Below, one piece after another: positions 50,246 through 59,109 of a stretch of DNA of 64,000 nt (position 1 is the first letter of the stretch; each line of letters begins with the position of its first letter). Source of the DNA: JBDRRP01 sp964446485 (lineage in GTDB: Bacteria > Desulfobacterota > Desulfobacteria > Desulfobacterales > JBDRRP01); assembly GCA_964446485.1 (NCBI GenBank), contig CAYUOU010000009.1:8538-72537 (forward strand). Reading direction: 5' to 3'. A model generated the notes under the pieces. The model saw only the letters and a list, made by a program, of their open reading frames with translations, was not told the origin of the DNA and did not search any database. The translations under genes were made by a program, and so were the position numbers.

Positions 50246-52429
50246 TTATGCAAACACCCCAACGAGGGTGCTGCCGTGGTCGGCGTCCGATACCGTCTCC
50301 GCCGTGTCCTCGACAAACGGTTTCTCGTCTGATTGCCGTGCGGCCTGGTGCCGGTGTGAAAGGTGACTTCCCGTCTCTTTGTCGGCCTGATTTCCTGACT
50401 GCCCCGATGTCGTACTACCGGAAAAAAGATCCAGGTCCAGACGGTCGATGGTGAGGCCTTGCTGGCCGAGTTCGGCCCGGAGCAGCCCCATGTTCCCCTC
50501 GAGCAGGTCTCTTGTGGCAGGATTCTCCACGAGCATCCGAATCATCACCTGCTGGCCTTCGGTGGCCACCTTCAGCTGGATATGTCCGAGGGATGCCGGA
50601 TTCATCTGAATCTTGATGCTGTCCTGCCCGTTTTTCACCATGGAGACCGCTTTTTCGGTGATCCGCTGCATGATGCCGGCGGGCAGCGTTCTCGGTGCTG
50701 TTGCGGCGGGTGCTGCGGGCTGAGGCGCTGCCCCGTCACTGCGAGGTATGCCGGAGAGCCCTGAGCCGCGATCGATGACGGCGTCGCCACTTCGATGAAA
50801 TGCGCTGGGACCGCCGCTGTCACGGTCGGCGGCCTGGGCGGTGGCGGGTTGCGGCTGACCGCCGTTGGCGGCCGGATGGCGTGTCCGCCCCTTGTCAACG
50901 GTAAAACGCTTGCCGGTGCCGACGTTTTTTTCTTCCCCGGTAAGGCGCGGCGGCGTCGGGCCATCGGGTGTCGGTGTCGCTTTCCCGAAGGTGTTGTCGA
51001 CGGCGCGAAGCGACCTCGAATTCGGCCTCCCGGCGACCGTGACCGGTGTCGCAACGGCACCGGCCCGGGCCGTCGTGGCCCTTCTGTCGGCTGGCTTATG
51101 ACGCGCGCGCCGGCCGAGCATCGAAGGAGATTGCTGCTCGGCCCCCTGCGGCGAAGTGGGCAATGGAAGTCCCTTTCCCAAGGCCGGACCTGACGCGACA
51201 GCCGCGGCCGCGGGCGCCGCCCCCGTCCGGGGCGTGTTCAGTTCCGTCGTGGTTCTGCGGGTACCGCGCATGGGAGGATCGTCACCGTGCTTTTCAACAA
51301 GGGGCAGCGATGATCCTGCGGCACGCTTGGCCGGCCCCGGCCACTGATGCCGCGCGTCAATCTCAGGACGCACCGCTTTGCGTCCGGTGGGGGAGGCCGT
51401 CCTGCCGGCAGGGGCTTCAGCGGTCACATACGGTCTGTGGGGCTTCTCGTGACCGGCGGTAGCCGTACCGTTGATGGTGCGCCCCATCGGTGGGTCGTCG
51501 AAGCCGGATCTCTGCGCCTCGGTCACCGGACGGCCGTCGTTGCCGGGGCGGCTGCGTATATTGAGATGGCCCGCAGCGGCACCCGCTGAAAGGGCTTCTG
51601 GTGAAAGACGGCGGGCGCTGGGTTCGTTCCGGGCGCTCGAGCGCCCATGACGGGCATTGTCGGCTGCTTCTTTGGCAAATTGGCCGCCATCGGCAGTGAT
51701 CTCACCCCGAACCGCCGTCTGCTGGCGGGTCGGTCCCGCCGGGGCTTTTCGCGCACGGCCAGACGACAGAAAGTGACGGTGACGGTCCGAGCCGCGACGG
51801 CTGCCGTTGGGGACGGCATGAGCCAAAGCGGTGCGGGCGGGGCCTGGGTCGACACCCAATCGGGCAGTGGATGCCGTCGTGCCGATTTCTGGCCGGGCGT
51901 CGTTCGCGGCTGCGGGGCCATTGGGGGCCGAGTGTACCGGCGCCGCGACGGTAGGCGTCACCGGATTGGCAAGATCGGCCTTGCTGTCATGCCTGCGACC
52001 GAAGGGTTGACGGCCGATGCCGCGATGCGGCCGTTCATGACCCATGGGCAGCGCCTGGCCCCGGCGTGTTTCTTCTTGACCGCCCAACCCGGCACGAGCC
52101 GCCCACGGAGACTTCTTGGACACGATAGGCAATGATTTTCCGGATGCCGGTTCTGCAGTCTGCGATGCCGTCCGCTCCGCCGGGAGGCTGTCAACGATCG
52201 GTTGCCGGGCGTCGCCTTCCACTTCACTCGCGACGGAATGTTTCGACGCCGTTTCCACATCGCCGACGCCCTCGGCGTCCTTCAGCGCATCGGTGAAAGA
52301 CTTTCCTGGTGCCGGCGAGTCATTGTGGCGGGCCTCGAGACGATCTACACCGACAGCAATCTTACTGCCGCCTTTGTGTTTGTCACCGGTGTTTCGATGC
52401 ACGTCTATGTTGAAAAAATCTGGCTGCAT
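50246..52429 (-). CDS. fliK: Flagellar hook-length control protein FliK
   Basis: About 727 residues. The C-terminal Flg_hook domain is clear: MQRITEKAVSMVKNGQDSIKIQMNPASLGHIQLKVATEGQQVMIRMLVENPATRDLLEGNMGLLRAEL, then QGLTIDRLDLDLFSG. The first 550 residues are a Pro/Gly/Arg/Ala-rich, apparently disordered ruler without recognisable domains. This is longer than Salmonella FliK (405). It interacts with FlhB to stop hook growth. Start ATG 52429 begins MQPDFFNIDV; a sigma-54 element lies about 50 nt upstream. Confidence 0.9.
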   Translation of the reverse strand: MQPDFFNIDVHRNTGDKHKGGSKIAVGVDRLEARHNDSPAPGKSFTDALKDAEGVGDVETASKHSVASEVEGDARQPIVDSLPAERTASQTAEPASGKSLPIVSKKSPWAARAGLGGQEETRRGQALPMGHERPHRGIGRQPFGRRHDSKADLANPVTPTVAAPVHSAPNGPAAANDARPEIGTTASTARLGVDPGPARTALAHAVPNGSRRGSDRHRHFLSSGRARKAPAGPTRQQTAVRGEITADGGQFAKEAADNARHGRSSARNEPSARRLSPEALSAGAAAGHLNIRSRPGNDGRPVTEAQRSGFDDPPMGRTINGTATAGHEKPHRPYVTAEAPAGRTASPTGRKAVRPEIDARHQWPGPAKRAAGSSLPLVEKHGDDPPMRGTRRTTTELNTPRTGAAPAAAAVASGPALGKGLPLPTSPQGAEQQSPSMLGRRARHKPADRRATTARAGAVATPVTVAGRPNSRSLRAVDNTFGKATPTPDGPTPPRLTGEEKNVGTGKRFTVDKGRTRHPAANGGQPQPATAQAADRDSGGPSAFHRSGDAVIDRGSGLSGIPRSDGAAPQPAAPAATAPRTLPAGIMQRITEKAVSMVKNGQDSIKIQMNPASLGHIQLKVATEGQQVMIRMLVENPATRDLLEGNMGLLRAELGQQGLTIDRLDLDLFSGSTTSGQSGNQADKETGSHLSHRHQAARQSDEKPFVEDTAETVSDADHGSTLVGVFA

Positions 52430-52480
52430 GAATGTCGGCCTTCATCGGGTTAATACGATCAGTTGCTGGCCAACCTGAGT

Positions 52481-52495
52481 GCAGACCCTATGCCA
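52481..52495 (-). promoter_or_regulatory. Sigma-54 promoter upstream of fliK-flgD-flgE
   Basis: The minus strand reads TGGCATAGGGTCTGCA, with correct GG-to-GC spacing; only the first T of TTGCA is changed to C. Expected start near 52470, about 40 nt before fliK. An AT-only-like run (52542-52582, TAAATTATTGTTATTATT and TAATTTAAAG) lies about 50-90 bp upstream, in the usual place for an IHF bend. The 52496-52695 space holds no gene. Confidence 0.65.
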
Positions 52496-52695
52496 GCGCC
52501 AAACGGGGCTTCGACATCGCTGTGAGAAGCGCCAAAGGATTTTGATAAATTATTGTTATTATTATAATTTAAAGAATTTTACACCGATGCGCGCAGGTGC
52601 ATGGTGATCGGATCATTCGGTGTCTGTGGGAAAAAACTGCCGCCGTTGAGGGAAAGATGTACCCGGTGAAAAATTCTGGAGGCGTGAGCCCGTCG

Positions 52696-53151
52696 TCAGT
52701 TGTCGGACGCCTCGCGGTGGGCACGGTTGTAGCGGCCGATGGCGATTTCGTTGATGAGGCGCATTTCCTTCTCGTTGACATCATCCTGATACGCCTGCTG
52801 GGCTTTTTCCTTAAGCGTCTCGAGGACCTTGCGCTGCTTGACCGCCTCGATGAGATCGGAGCGCTTTTCTTCGAGGCGCTGCGCGGCGCGCCTCAGCGTT
52901 TCCTCCTGCCGTGAAACCGCCGAGGCCAGGTGTTCCATGTGTCTGACCACCATGAGAAGATTGCCGGCGGTGTCACCGGTTCGCTGCATGCTGTCCAGCT
53001 GCTGTCGGTGGATCACCAGGCTGCGACACAGATCCTCGGCGCGTTGCCGTTCAGTGTTCAATCGCTGCTGAATCGCGGCCATCTCCTTTTGAAGTTCTTC
53101 TTCCACATGCCGACGGTGGTTCAAGAGGGGCTGCAGGGGGAAGTGAAACAT
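52696..53151 (-). CDS. fliJ: Flagellar export chaperone FliJ
   Basis: The 151-residue protein is one long coiled coil starting FPLQPLLNHRRHVEEELQKEMAAIQQRLNTER and ending EKAQQAYQDDVNEKEMRLINEIAIGRYNR, the FliJ pattern. It works with the FliI ATPase and escorts chaperones to FlhA. It lies 3 nt after fliI and is the last gene of the flrC-flgBC-fliE-J block. Confidence 0.9.
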   Translation of the reverse strand: MFHFPLQPLLNHRRHVEEELQKEMAAIQQRLNTERQRAEDLCRSLVIHRQQLDSMQRTGDTAGNLLMVVRHMEHLASAVSRQEETLRRAAQRLEEKRSDLIEAVKQRKVLETLKEKAQQAYQDDVNEKEMRLINEIAIGRYNRAHREASDN

Positions 53152-53154
53152 GGG

Positions 53155-54492
53155 TTAGGCATCCTCGGCAGGAACCAACTCGCCAAGTCGGCGCAGCGTG
53201 GCGTCGAAATCCGCCCGCTCGTCGATACCTTGCCGTAGAAAAGCCTCGATGGCGTCAATGGCGCCGATGGCGGCATCGATTTTGGGGTTGCTGCCGTTGA
53301 CATATGCCCCGATGTTGATGAGGTCTTCGGCCTTTCGGTAGGTGGCCATGAGGGATTTGATTTTCCCGGCGTGCCGCTGGTGGGTGGTAGAGGTAATGTC
53401 CACCATGACACGGCTGATACTGCTCAGCACGTCGATGGCAGGATAATGGTTCTGCATGGCCAAGTCTCTTGACAGAACGATGTGCCCGTCCAAAATGGAG
53501 CGTACGGAGTCTGCAATGGGTTCATCCATGTCGCCGCCTTCGACCAAAACGGTATAGAGCCCGGTGATGGTGCCGTAGTTGTCGGCCGTGCCGGCGCGCT
53601 CGAGTAATTTCGGCAATAGGGTGAAGACCGATGGGGTATATCCCTTTGTCGTGGGCGGTTCTCCCAGTGCCAGTCCAATCTCCCGTTGCGCCATGGCAAA
53701 ACGGGTGACGGAATCCATCATCAGATTGACATGCATCCCCTGATCTCTGAAGTACTCGGCGATGGCAGTGGCAATGAAAGCCCCTCGCATGCGGATGAGC
53801 GGCAGGCGATCGGAAGTGGCCACCACCACCACGCTGCGCCGAAGGCCTTCATCGCCCAATTCCTTCTCGATGAAATCGTTCAACTCCCTGCCGCGCTCGC
53901 CGATCAGGGCGATGACATTGACATCGGCACTGGTGTTGCGGGCGATCATGCCAAGGAGGACGCTTTTGCCCACACCCGAGCCGGCGAAGATTCCCATTCG
54001 CTGACCGCAGCCCACCGTGAGCAGTCCGTTAATGGCGCGAATCCCAAGATCCAACGGCTGATTGATGCGCTGGCGGTGCAGGGGATTAATGGGGTTGGCG
54101 TAAATGGGGTTTTCCCTGCTGCAGGAAATGGGGCCCTTGCCGTCGATGGGGTTTCCGAGTCCGTCGATAATACGTCCCAGCAGTGCATCGCCGACGGGGA
54201 CGACGGCCTCCTGCCGCCTGGCCACCACATGGCTGCCGGGGCCGATGCCGCGCATCTCTTCCAGTGGCATCAGCAGCACACGGTTGGCGCGAAATCCCTG
54301 GACTTCGGCCTTCATGGGTGCTTGATCGCCGACGGGGTAGATATCACAAAGGGCCCCAAGGCGCGACGGCGGTCCGTCGGCTTCAATCACCAGGCCCACC
54401 ACTTGAGTCACCTTTCCCATGAGTACCATGGGGTCGGTGTCGTCTAAAATACGATGAAAATGACTCAGGTCGATGGTCGATGGCACCCCCAT
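53155..54492 (-). CDS. fliI: Flagellum-specific ATPase FliI
   Basis: The 445-residue ATPase has Walker A IFAGSGVGKSVLLGMIARN at about 169-187, NVIALIGERGRELNDFIEKELG, Walker B-type LMMDSVTRFAMAQREIGLALGEPP, and the C-terminal DTSRP-like region (DAAIGAIDAIEAFLRQ). It is an F1-beta-like motor that drives substrate unloading in the export apparatus. Between fliH (4-nt gap) and fliJ (3-nt gap). Confidence 0.97.
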   Translation of the reverse strand: MGVPSTIDLSHFHRILDDTDPMVLMGKVTQVVGLVIEADGPPSRLGALCDIYPVGDQAPMKAEVQGFRANRVLLMPLEEMRGIGPGSHVVARRQEAVVPVGDALLGRIIDGLGNPIDGKGPISCSRENPIYANPINPLHRQRINQPLDLGIRAINGLLTVGCGQRMGIFAGSGVGKSVLLGMIARNTSADVNVIALIGERGRELNDFIEKELGDEGLRRSVVVVATSDRLPLIRMRGAFIATAIAEYFRDQGMHVNLMMDSVTRFAMAQREIGLALGEPPTTKGYTPSVFTLLPKLLERAGTADNYGTITGLYTVLVEGGDMDEPIADSVRSILDGHIVLSRDLAMQNHYPAIDVLSSISRVMVDITSTTHQRHAGKIKSLMATYRKAEDLINIGAYVNGSNPKIDAAIGAIDAIEAFLRQGIDERADFDATLRRLGELVPAEDA

Positions 54493-54496
54493 GGCG

Positions 54497-55228
54497 CTAC
54501 CGCCGTATCCGCGCCGGATCGAACTCGGACCCCAGGCGCTCTTCGATCATGGCGATCTGGGTGTCGATGCCGGCATCGATTTCACCGAAATTGGTGACGA
54601 TGAGGCACCCGCCGGGCAAAACGGACGGGTCCGGTTCAAAGGTCATTGTGTCCGTGCTTTTGACGCCCCCCACAAATGCTTCCATAGCGCCGGTCACCAC
54701 CGGCATATCGGCGGGGTTGACGTGAATGCAGATCCGCTCCTGGTCGACGATACGGGTCAGGGCGTCCCGGATCACTGCAAGGACGATATCGGGGTTGGCG
54801 CTCACCTCGAAATGCACCAGCTTGCGGGTGATGGCCATTGCCAGTTCCACGGCGGTCGCTTCGGCATTGAGATAAATTTCTTTCCGGTACTTCTCCAATT
54901 CGACATAGGCGCGGCGAAACTGACGCAGCGTGGCCGCCATCTCATCACGGGCTTCCTCGGCCCCGGTCTGTTTACCGTCGATGAACCCCGCTCCATAGGC
55001 CTTTTGCTCCACCATTCGCAGCTGGTCGTCAAAGGATTCACAGGCGTTGTCGTGCTCAGAAAGGGTGGATCGGCGCCGACCGTCTGCAGTGAAGCGGATC
55101 CGCTGAAAGCGGCTGCCGTTGTCTGCGTCCGCCACGATACGGTCTTCCGGGACCGACAATGCCGGGAATGCGTGCATTCGAGAAACGCCGCTCGCCGGCG
55201 AGCGGCTGCTGCGTACCAGCTTATCCAA
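54497..55228 (-). CDS. fliH: Flagellar export ATPase regulator FliH
   Basis: The 243-residue protein has a poorly conserved N-terminal half with an Ala/Glu-rich helical region (QFRRAYVELEKYRKEI, LNAEATAVELAMAITRKLVHFEV) and a C-terminal VH-type domain with GGCLIVTNFGEIDAGIDTQIAMIEERLG, typical of FliH. Its start is TTG at 55228, overlapping the fliG stop, with GGGAG ahead of it. It anchors and regulates FliI. Confidence 0.9.
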   Translation of the reverse strand: MDKLVRSSRSPASGVSRMHAFPALSVPEDRIVADADNGSRFQRIRFTADGRRRSTLSEHDNACESFDDQLRMVEQKAYGAGFIDGKQTGAEEARDEMAATLRQFRRAYVELEKYRKEIYLNAEATAVELAMAITRKLVHFEVSANPDIVLAVIRDALTRIVDQERICIHVNPADMPVVTGAMEAFVGGVKSTDTMTFEPDPSVLPGGCLIVTNFGEIDAGIDTQIAMIEERLGSEFDPARIRR

Positions 55229-56201
55229 TGAATTCCTCTCCCCGGCGCCCGCTGATCACCAACTCGCCTTTTTCTTCCATATCCTGAATCAGTCGGGTAA
55301 TACTGTTCTGGGCGTTCTCCACATCGCGCATCCGCACAGAGCCGACGTTTTCCATCTCCTCGGCGACCATGTCGGCGGCGCGGGTGGACATATTTTGGAA
55401 TACTTTTTCTTTGACCTCCTCCGAGGCCGCTTTGAGGGCGATGGACAGCTCTTTGGTTTCCACCTTCCGCAACAGGGCCTGCATGCCGCGGTCGTCCACC
55501 ATGACCAAATCTTCGAAAACAAACATCATCTGTTTGATTTCGGCGGACAATTCCGGATGGTCTTCCTCGATCTCGTCCAAAATCAACTGTGCGGTCGACG
55601 CCTCCACCTGATTGAGGATCTCGGCCAATTGACTGACGCCACCGACCCGTGTGGTGGCGGTGCCTTCGTTGTTGCTGAGAATGTCTTCGAAAACCTTTTC
55701 GATCTCATCGATCATCCCGGCAACGATCTTTTCAGAGTTGGCGATTCTCAGCGCCACATCGGTCTTCTTTTCGTCGGGCAATTTGCTCAACACTTCACTG
55801 GCCATGTCCGGCTTTAGGTGGACCAGGATAACGGCAATGGTTTGCGGGTGCTCGTCTCGAATCAAGTTGGCAAGATGGTCGACATCCAGATCAAGGAGCG
55901 ACTTCAGCCCTTGGGATGGCATCGTTTGCGCCTTCACCGGCTGGCTCTTGTCGTTGACGGGTGCTGTCGGCAGGGCCTTGGGCCTCATAAGGCGGATCTG
56001 CTTGGTCTGCTGAGTGAATTCGGCGGCCACCCGCTCCACCAGGTCGGGGGATACCGTGCCCATTTGATCCAAATGCGCGTGGATCAGTTTGCGCTGTGGT
56101 TCGCTGAAGCGTCCCATCACGGTCTTCCGGCTGCCTTCATCCAGGCATTGCACCAAAATGGCCAGTTTTACGGAACCGGCCAGCTGTCGCGTATCCATCA
56201 T
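55221..56201 (-). CDS. fliG: Flagellar motor switch protein FliG
   Basis: About 326 residues. N-terminal domain with LAILVQCLDEGSRKTVMGRF, middle domain with the EHPQTIAVILVHLKPDMASEVLSKLPDE motif (EHPQTIA), and the C-terminal torque domain with MFVFEDLVMVDDRGMQALLRKVETKELSIALKAASEEVKEKVFQNMSTRAADMVAEEMENVG. Conserved charged residues of the C-terminal helix are present. ATG 56201 chosen after AGGAAG; a GTG at 56219 is an earlier in-frame option. Confidence 0.96.
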   Translation of the reverse strand: MMDTRQLAGSVKLAILVQCLDEGSRKTVMGRFSEPQRKLIHAHLDQMGTVSPDLVERVAAEFTQQTKQIRLMRPKALPTAPVNDKSQPVKAQTMPSQGLKSLLDLDVDHLANLIRDEHPQTIAVILVHLKPDMASEVLSKLPDEKKTDVALRIANSEKIVAGMIDEIEKVFEDILSNNEGTATTRVGGVSQLAEILNQVEASTAQLILDEIEEDHPELSAEIKQMMFVFEDLVMVDDRGMQALLRKVETKELSIALKAASEEVKEKVFQNMSTRAADMVAEEMENVGSVRMRDVENAQNSITRLIQDMEEKGELVISGRRGEEFIG

Positions 56202-56302
56202 CACGCTTCCTTCATGCACGGCGGGTCATTTCCATTTCCGGTTCTATATGAAACTTCCGTGTTGTTCTAAATATCCGCGTTTCCATCCGATGGCGCACCG
56301 GC

Positions 56303-57898
56303 TCAGCGGTCTTCAGCCCAGGCGCTCATTACCGTCAGACCGGGATCGTTTTCCTGAGTCAACAATTTCAGCGCCTGGTCCTTGAATCCAATACCGTCGG
56401 ACGGCGCGCCATAGCCCTGCTCCAACTCTCCGACAGTCATCGGCAACTGTTTCAGCAGCTCGGCGTCACCCACCGAAGAAGATGTGATCCAGCGCACGAT
56501 GGGGCGTGCCACGAAGAGAAACCCGAACAGCAGGCTGAAGAAAATGAAACCATACCTGAACAGTGAACTGTATTTCTTGAGCGAATCCACCCAGGTAGGG
56601 GGTTCCACAGGAGCGGCGGCGGCATCCTCTTCGCCGTTAAAGGAGATGTTGGCCACTTCGATGCTGTCTCCCCGGGCGGCGTTGAAATTGACGGCACTCT
56701 TGATGATGTTTTCAAGTTTTGCCATTTCTTCTTCACTGCGGGGCAGATATTTCATCTGGCTCACCGTGCTGTCCTTGGCGTCCGTGACGCGCCGGTAGGT
56801 GCCGTCGATGATTGCCGCCACAGAGATGCGAATCACCTGACCCGTGGGTTCCACCACATGATGGGTCACCCGGCCGACCTCATAATTGACGGTACGGTCT
56901 TCCTTCTGGAAACCGGTGGCGGTGGCGGTGCTGCCGCCCTGCTTTTTCTCGGTGAGGTTGCTGGCGGTCCCCGGCACGCCCTGAGCCACCCGCTCTTGTC
57001 CACTGGAAATGTGATTGAGCACTTTCTCGCTGCGAACGACCTGGTTTTCCGGCAGATAGCGTTCTTCTGTGCTTTCCCTGCGCTTGAAATCCACATCCGC
57101 CGACACCCGCACAATGGCCTTGTCCCTGCCCAGGGCCTTTTCCAGCATGGTGCGCACACGGTCTTCCAGATTGCGCTCGATCTGCTGCTGGAATGTCAGC
57201 TGATCCGAGGACAACCGACCGATATCCGAGGCGTCCTTGTTGCCGGCCAGAATGTTCCCCTTGCTGTCGACGACGATGACCTGATCCTTGTTGAGGCCGG
57301 ATACGCTGGAGGCCACCAGGTGGACGATCCCCTGCACCTGAGACGGCCCCAGACGCCGACCGGCCTTCAGTTTCAGGATGACGGACGCACTGGCGGGTGC
57401 TTCGTCCTTTTCGAAAAGGGCCTTTTGCGGCAGCACGATGTGCACGCGTGTGCTTTCCACTTCGTTGAACTGGTTGATGGTGCGGGTGATCTCACCCTGA
57501 ATGGCGCGCTGGTAATTGACGTTCTGCATGAATTCGGTCATTCCCAGCCGGGAGTTGTCGAAGAGTTCAAAACCAACCGCGCCGGACTGCGGCATCCCCT
57601 TTGCCGCAAATGCCAGCCGAAGGGCGTGAACCTGATCTTGGGGGACCAGGATGGAACTGCCGTTGGCCGCCAATTTCACCGGAACCTTCTGCGCCTCGAG
57701 CTTCTCGTAAATGGCGCCGGCGTCTTCAATGGTCAGATCTGAGAATAGCAGCCCGTATTCCGGCTCCGCCGCCCACATCATCAAGAAAAAAAATCCCGTC
57801 GCAGCGGCGCCCACCACGCTCATAAGGGCAATCTTCCGCCCCACCGTGAGCTGAGACCAAAACCCCTTCAACTGGCTAAACATATTTCCCGCGGCCAT
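56303..57898 (-). CDS. fliF: Flagellar MS-ring protein FliF
   Basis: The 531-residue protein has two membrane helices (IALMSVVGAAATGFFFLMMW near residue 27 and SLFRYGFIFFSLLFGFLFVARPIV near 445) around a periplasmic region with the FliF/YscJ motif GLLFSDLTIEDAGAIYEKLEAQKVPVKL and NQFNEVESTRVHIVLPQKALF. The cytoplasmic C-terminus, which binds FliG, ends WAEDR. FliF nucleates the basal body. Between fliE and fliG. Confidence 0.97.
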   Translation of the reverse strand: MAAGNMFSQLKGFWSQLTVGRKIALMSVVGAAATGFFFLMMWAAEPEYGLLFSDLTIEDAGAIYEKLEAQKVPVKLAANGSSILVPQDQVHALRLAFAAKGMPQSGAVGFELFDNSRLGMTEFMQNVNYQRAIQGEITRTINQFNEVESTRVHIVLPQKALFEKDEAPASASVILKLKAGRRLGPSQVQGIVHLVASSVSGLNKDQVIVVDSKGNILAGNKDASDIGRLSSDQLTFQQQIERNLEDRVRTMLEKALGRDKAIVRVSADVDFKRRESTEERYLPENQVVRSEKVLNHISSGQERVAQGVPGTASNLTEKKQGGSTATATGFQKEDRTVNYEVGRVTHHVVEPTGQVIRISVAAIIDGTYRRVTDAKDSTVSQMKYLPRSEEEMAKLENIIKSAVNFNAARGDSIEVANISFNGEEDAAAAPVEPPTWVDSLKKYSSLFRYGFIFFSLLFGFLFVARPIVRWITSSSVGDAELLKQLPMTVGELEQGYGAPSDGIGFKDQALKLLTQENDPGLTVMSAWAEDR

Positions 57899-57913
57899 GA
57901 ATGCGTGCTCCCT

Positions 57914-58219
57914 TTAAATCTGTGTGCGCATGACAGTTTCATATGCAGTGATAATTTTATTTCGAATCTGCATGAGAAACTGGAAAGAAATGTCGGCCTT
58001 TTCCATGGCGATCATGGTGCTGTGGAGGCCCGCATTTTTCCCCAGCGTCAGTTGTTGAACGGCGACATCTGCCGCCTGCTTGGTCTCCCGGGCGTCTTCG
58101 AGTGCGGCTGAAAGCATGCCGCCAAAGCCGGCGCGCACCCGCTTGTCGGTGTGCGGCGCCTCCGCGGCGGCGCCCACGCTCGTGGATCCGTGGTAACCGG
58201 TGGGTGTGGTGATATCCAT
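57914..58219 (-). CDS. fliE: Flagellar hook-basal body protein FliE
   Basis: The 101-residue protein has the FliE ending VQQLTLGKNAGLHSTMIAMEKADISFQFLMQIRNKIITAYETVMRTQI. The N-terminal 35 residues are not conserved. FliE links the MS ring to the rod. It lies 2 nt after flgC and 15 nt before fliF. Confidence 0.94.
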   Translation of the reverse strand: MDITTPTGYHGSTSVGAAAEAPHTDKRVRAGFGGMLSAALEDARETKQAADVAVQQLTLGKNAGLHSTMIAMEKADISFQFLMQIRNKIITAYETVMRTQI

Positions 58220-58221
58220 GA

Positions 58222-58659
58222 TTACCGTCCGATCTCCAGGGCCTTGCTGGCCATGCTTTTGGTGGCTTTGATCGCCGTGACGTTGGCCTCATAGCTGCGG
58301 CTGGCGGACATGAGATTCACCATCTCTTCCATGAGATTGATATTGGGCAGCCGCACGTACCCCTTTTCGTCGGCATCCGGATGATTGGGGTCGAATTTGA
58401 GCAGTGGCGGCTTCTCGTCGTTAATGACACCCACCACTTTCACGCCATTGAGACCGTCCGAGAGCTGATCCCGAAGCACATCGCCAAACCCTGAAGCGGC
58501 TGACCTGGCCGAAAACAGCACGTCTTTTCTTACATACGGGCCGCCCTCGGCAGTGCGCGTCGTGTGCATGTTGGCCAGGTTGCTGTTAATGACGTTCATT
58601 CGCAGTCGCTGGGCAGTCAGCCCGCTGGCGCTGATATTCAGGGCGTTAAGGAAATTCAT
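58222..58659 (-). CDS. flgC: Flagellar proximal rod protein FlgC
   Basis: The 145-residue protein has the rod N-terminus (LNISASGLTAQRLRMNVINSNLANMHTTRTAEGGPYVRKDVLF) and the C-terminal GYVRLPNINLMEEMVNLMSASRSYEANVTAIKATKSMASKALEIGR, typical of FlgC in length and sequence. It shares one base with the flgB stop (TAATG). Confidence 0.97.
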   Translation of the reverse strand: MNFLNALNISASGLTAQRLRMNVINSNLANMHTTRTAEGGPYVRKDVLFSARSAASGFGDVLRDQLSDGLNGVKVVGVINDEKPPLLKFDPNHPDADEKGYVRLPNINLMEEMVNLMSASRSYEANVTAIKATKSMASKALEIGR

Positions 58660-59081
58660 TATCCATTGCCTCCTTTGATGGCCGTTTTGAGCCCACTCAG
58701 CCGCTTGCTAATGATGCGCGACAAGGCGCTGTACATCAGTGTGTTTTCAGCCAAGTCAGCCATGGTACGATCGATGTCCACCGTGTTGCCGTCCCGCTTG
58801 GCCAACTGCGGGTGCAGGGCGCTTAGCTGGTATTGCCGCTCAGTGGACGGCGCCTGGCTGTGGGTAAGATGTCGGCCGTCGGTACGGGCCATATCGACAT
58901 CGACGGCGGACAGGCCGCCGATGCGCTCCAGCTCCTCGTTCATGGCGATGTCGAAAGCCTTGTAGTGAGGGGTTTCCTGGTTGACGATGTTGCCCGAAAG
59001 GATGGTGTGGCGCCGGGAGCGCAAATCCATGACCTTTTCGAGCATGGTCATCGTCTGACCGAATAATCCGTTGGGTCCCAT
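58659..59081 (-). CDS. flgB: Flagellar proximal rod protein FlgB
   Basis: The 140-residue protein has VMDLRSRRHTILSGNIVNQETPHYKAFDIAMNEEL and the C-terminal DGNTVDIDRTMADLAENTLMYSALSRIISKRLSGLKTAIKGG, the FlgB pattern. Start ATG 59081 follows AGAGGA; a 20-codon 5' extension overlaps nothing conserved. First structural gene after the FlrC-type activator, 28 nt downstream. Confidence 0.95.
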   Translation of the reverse strand: MGPNGLFGQTMTMLEKVMDLRSRRHTILSGNIVNQETPHYKAFDIAMNEELERIGGLSAVDVDMARTDGRHLTHSQAPSTERQYQLSALHPQLAKRDGNTVDIDRTMADLAENTLMYSALSRIISKRLSGLKTAIKGGNG

Positions 59082-59109
59082 GGGGTGTATCCTCTGGGTA
59101 CGCAATGCC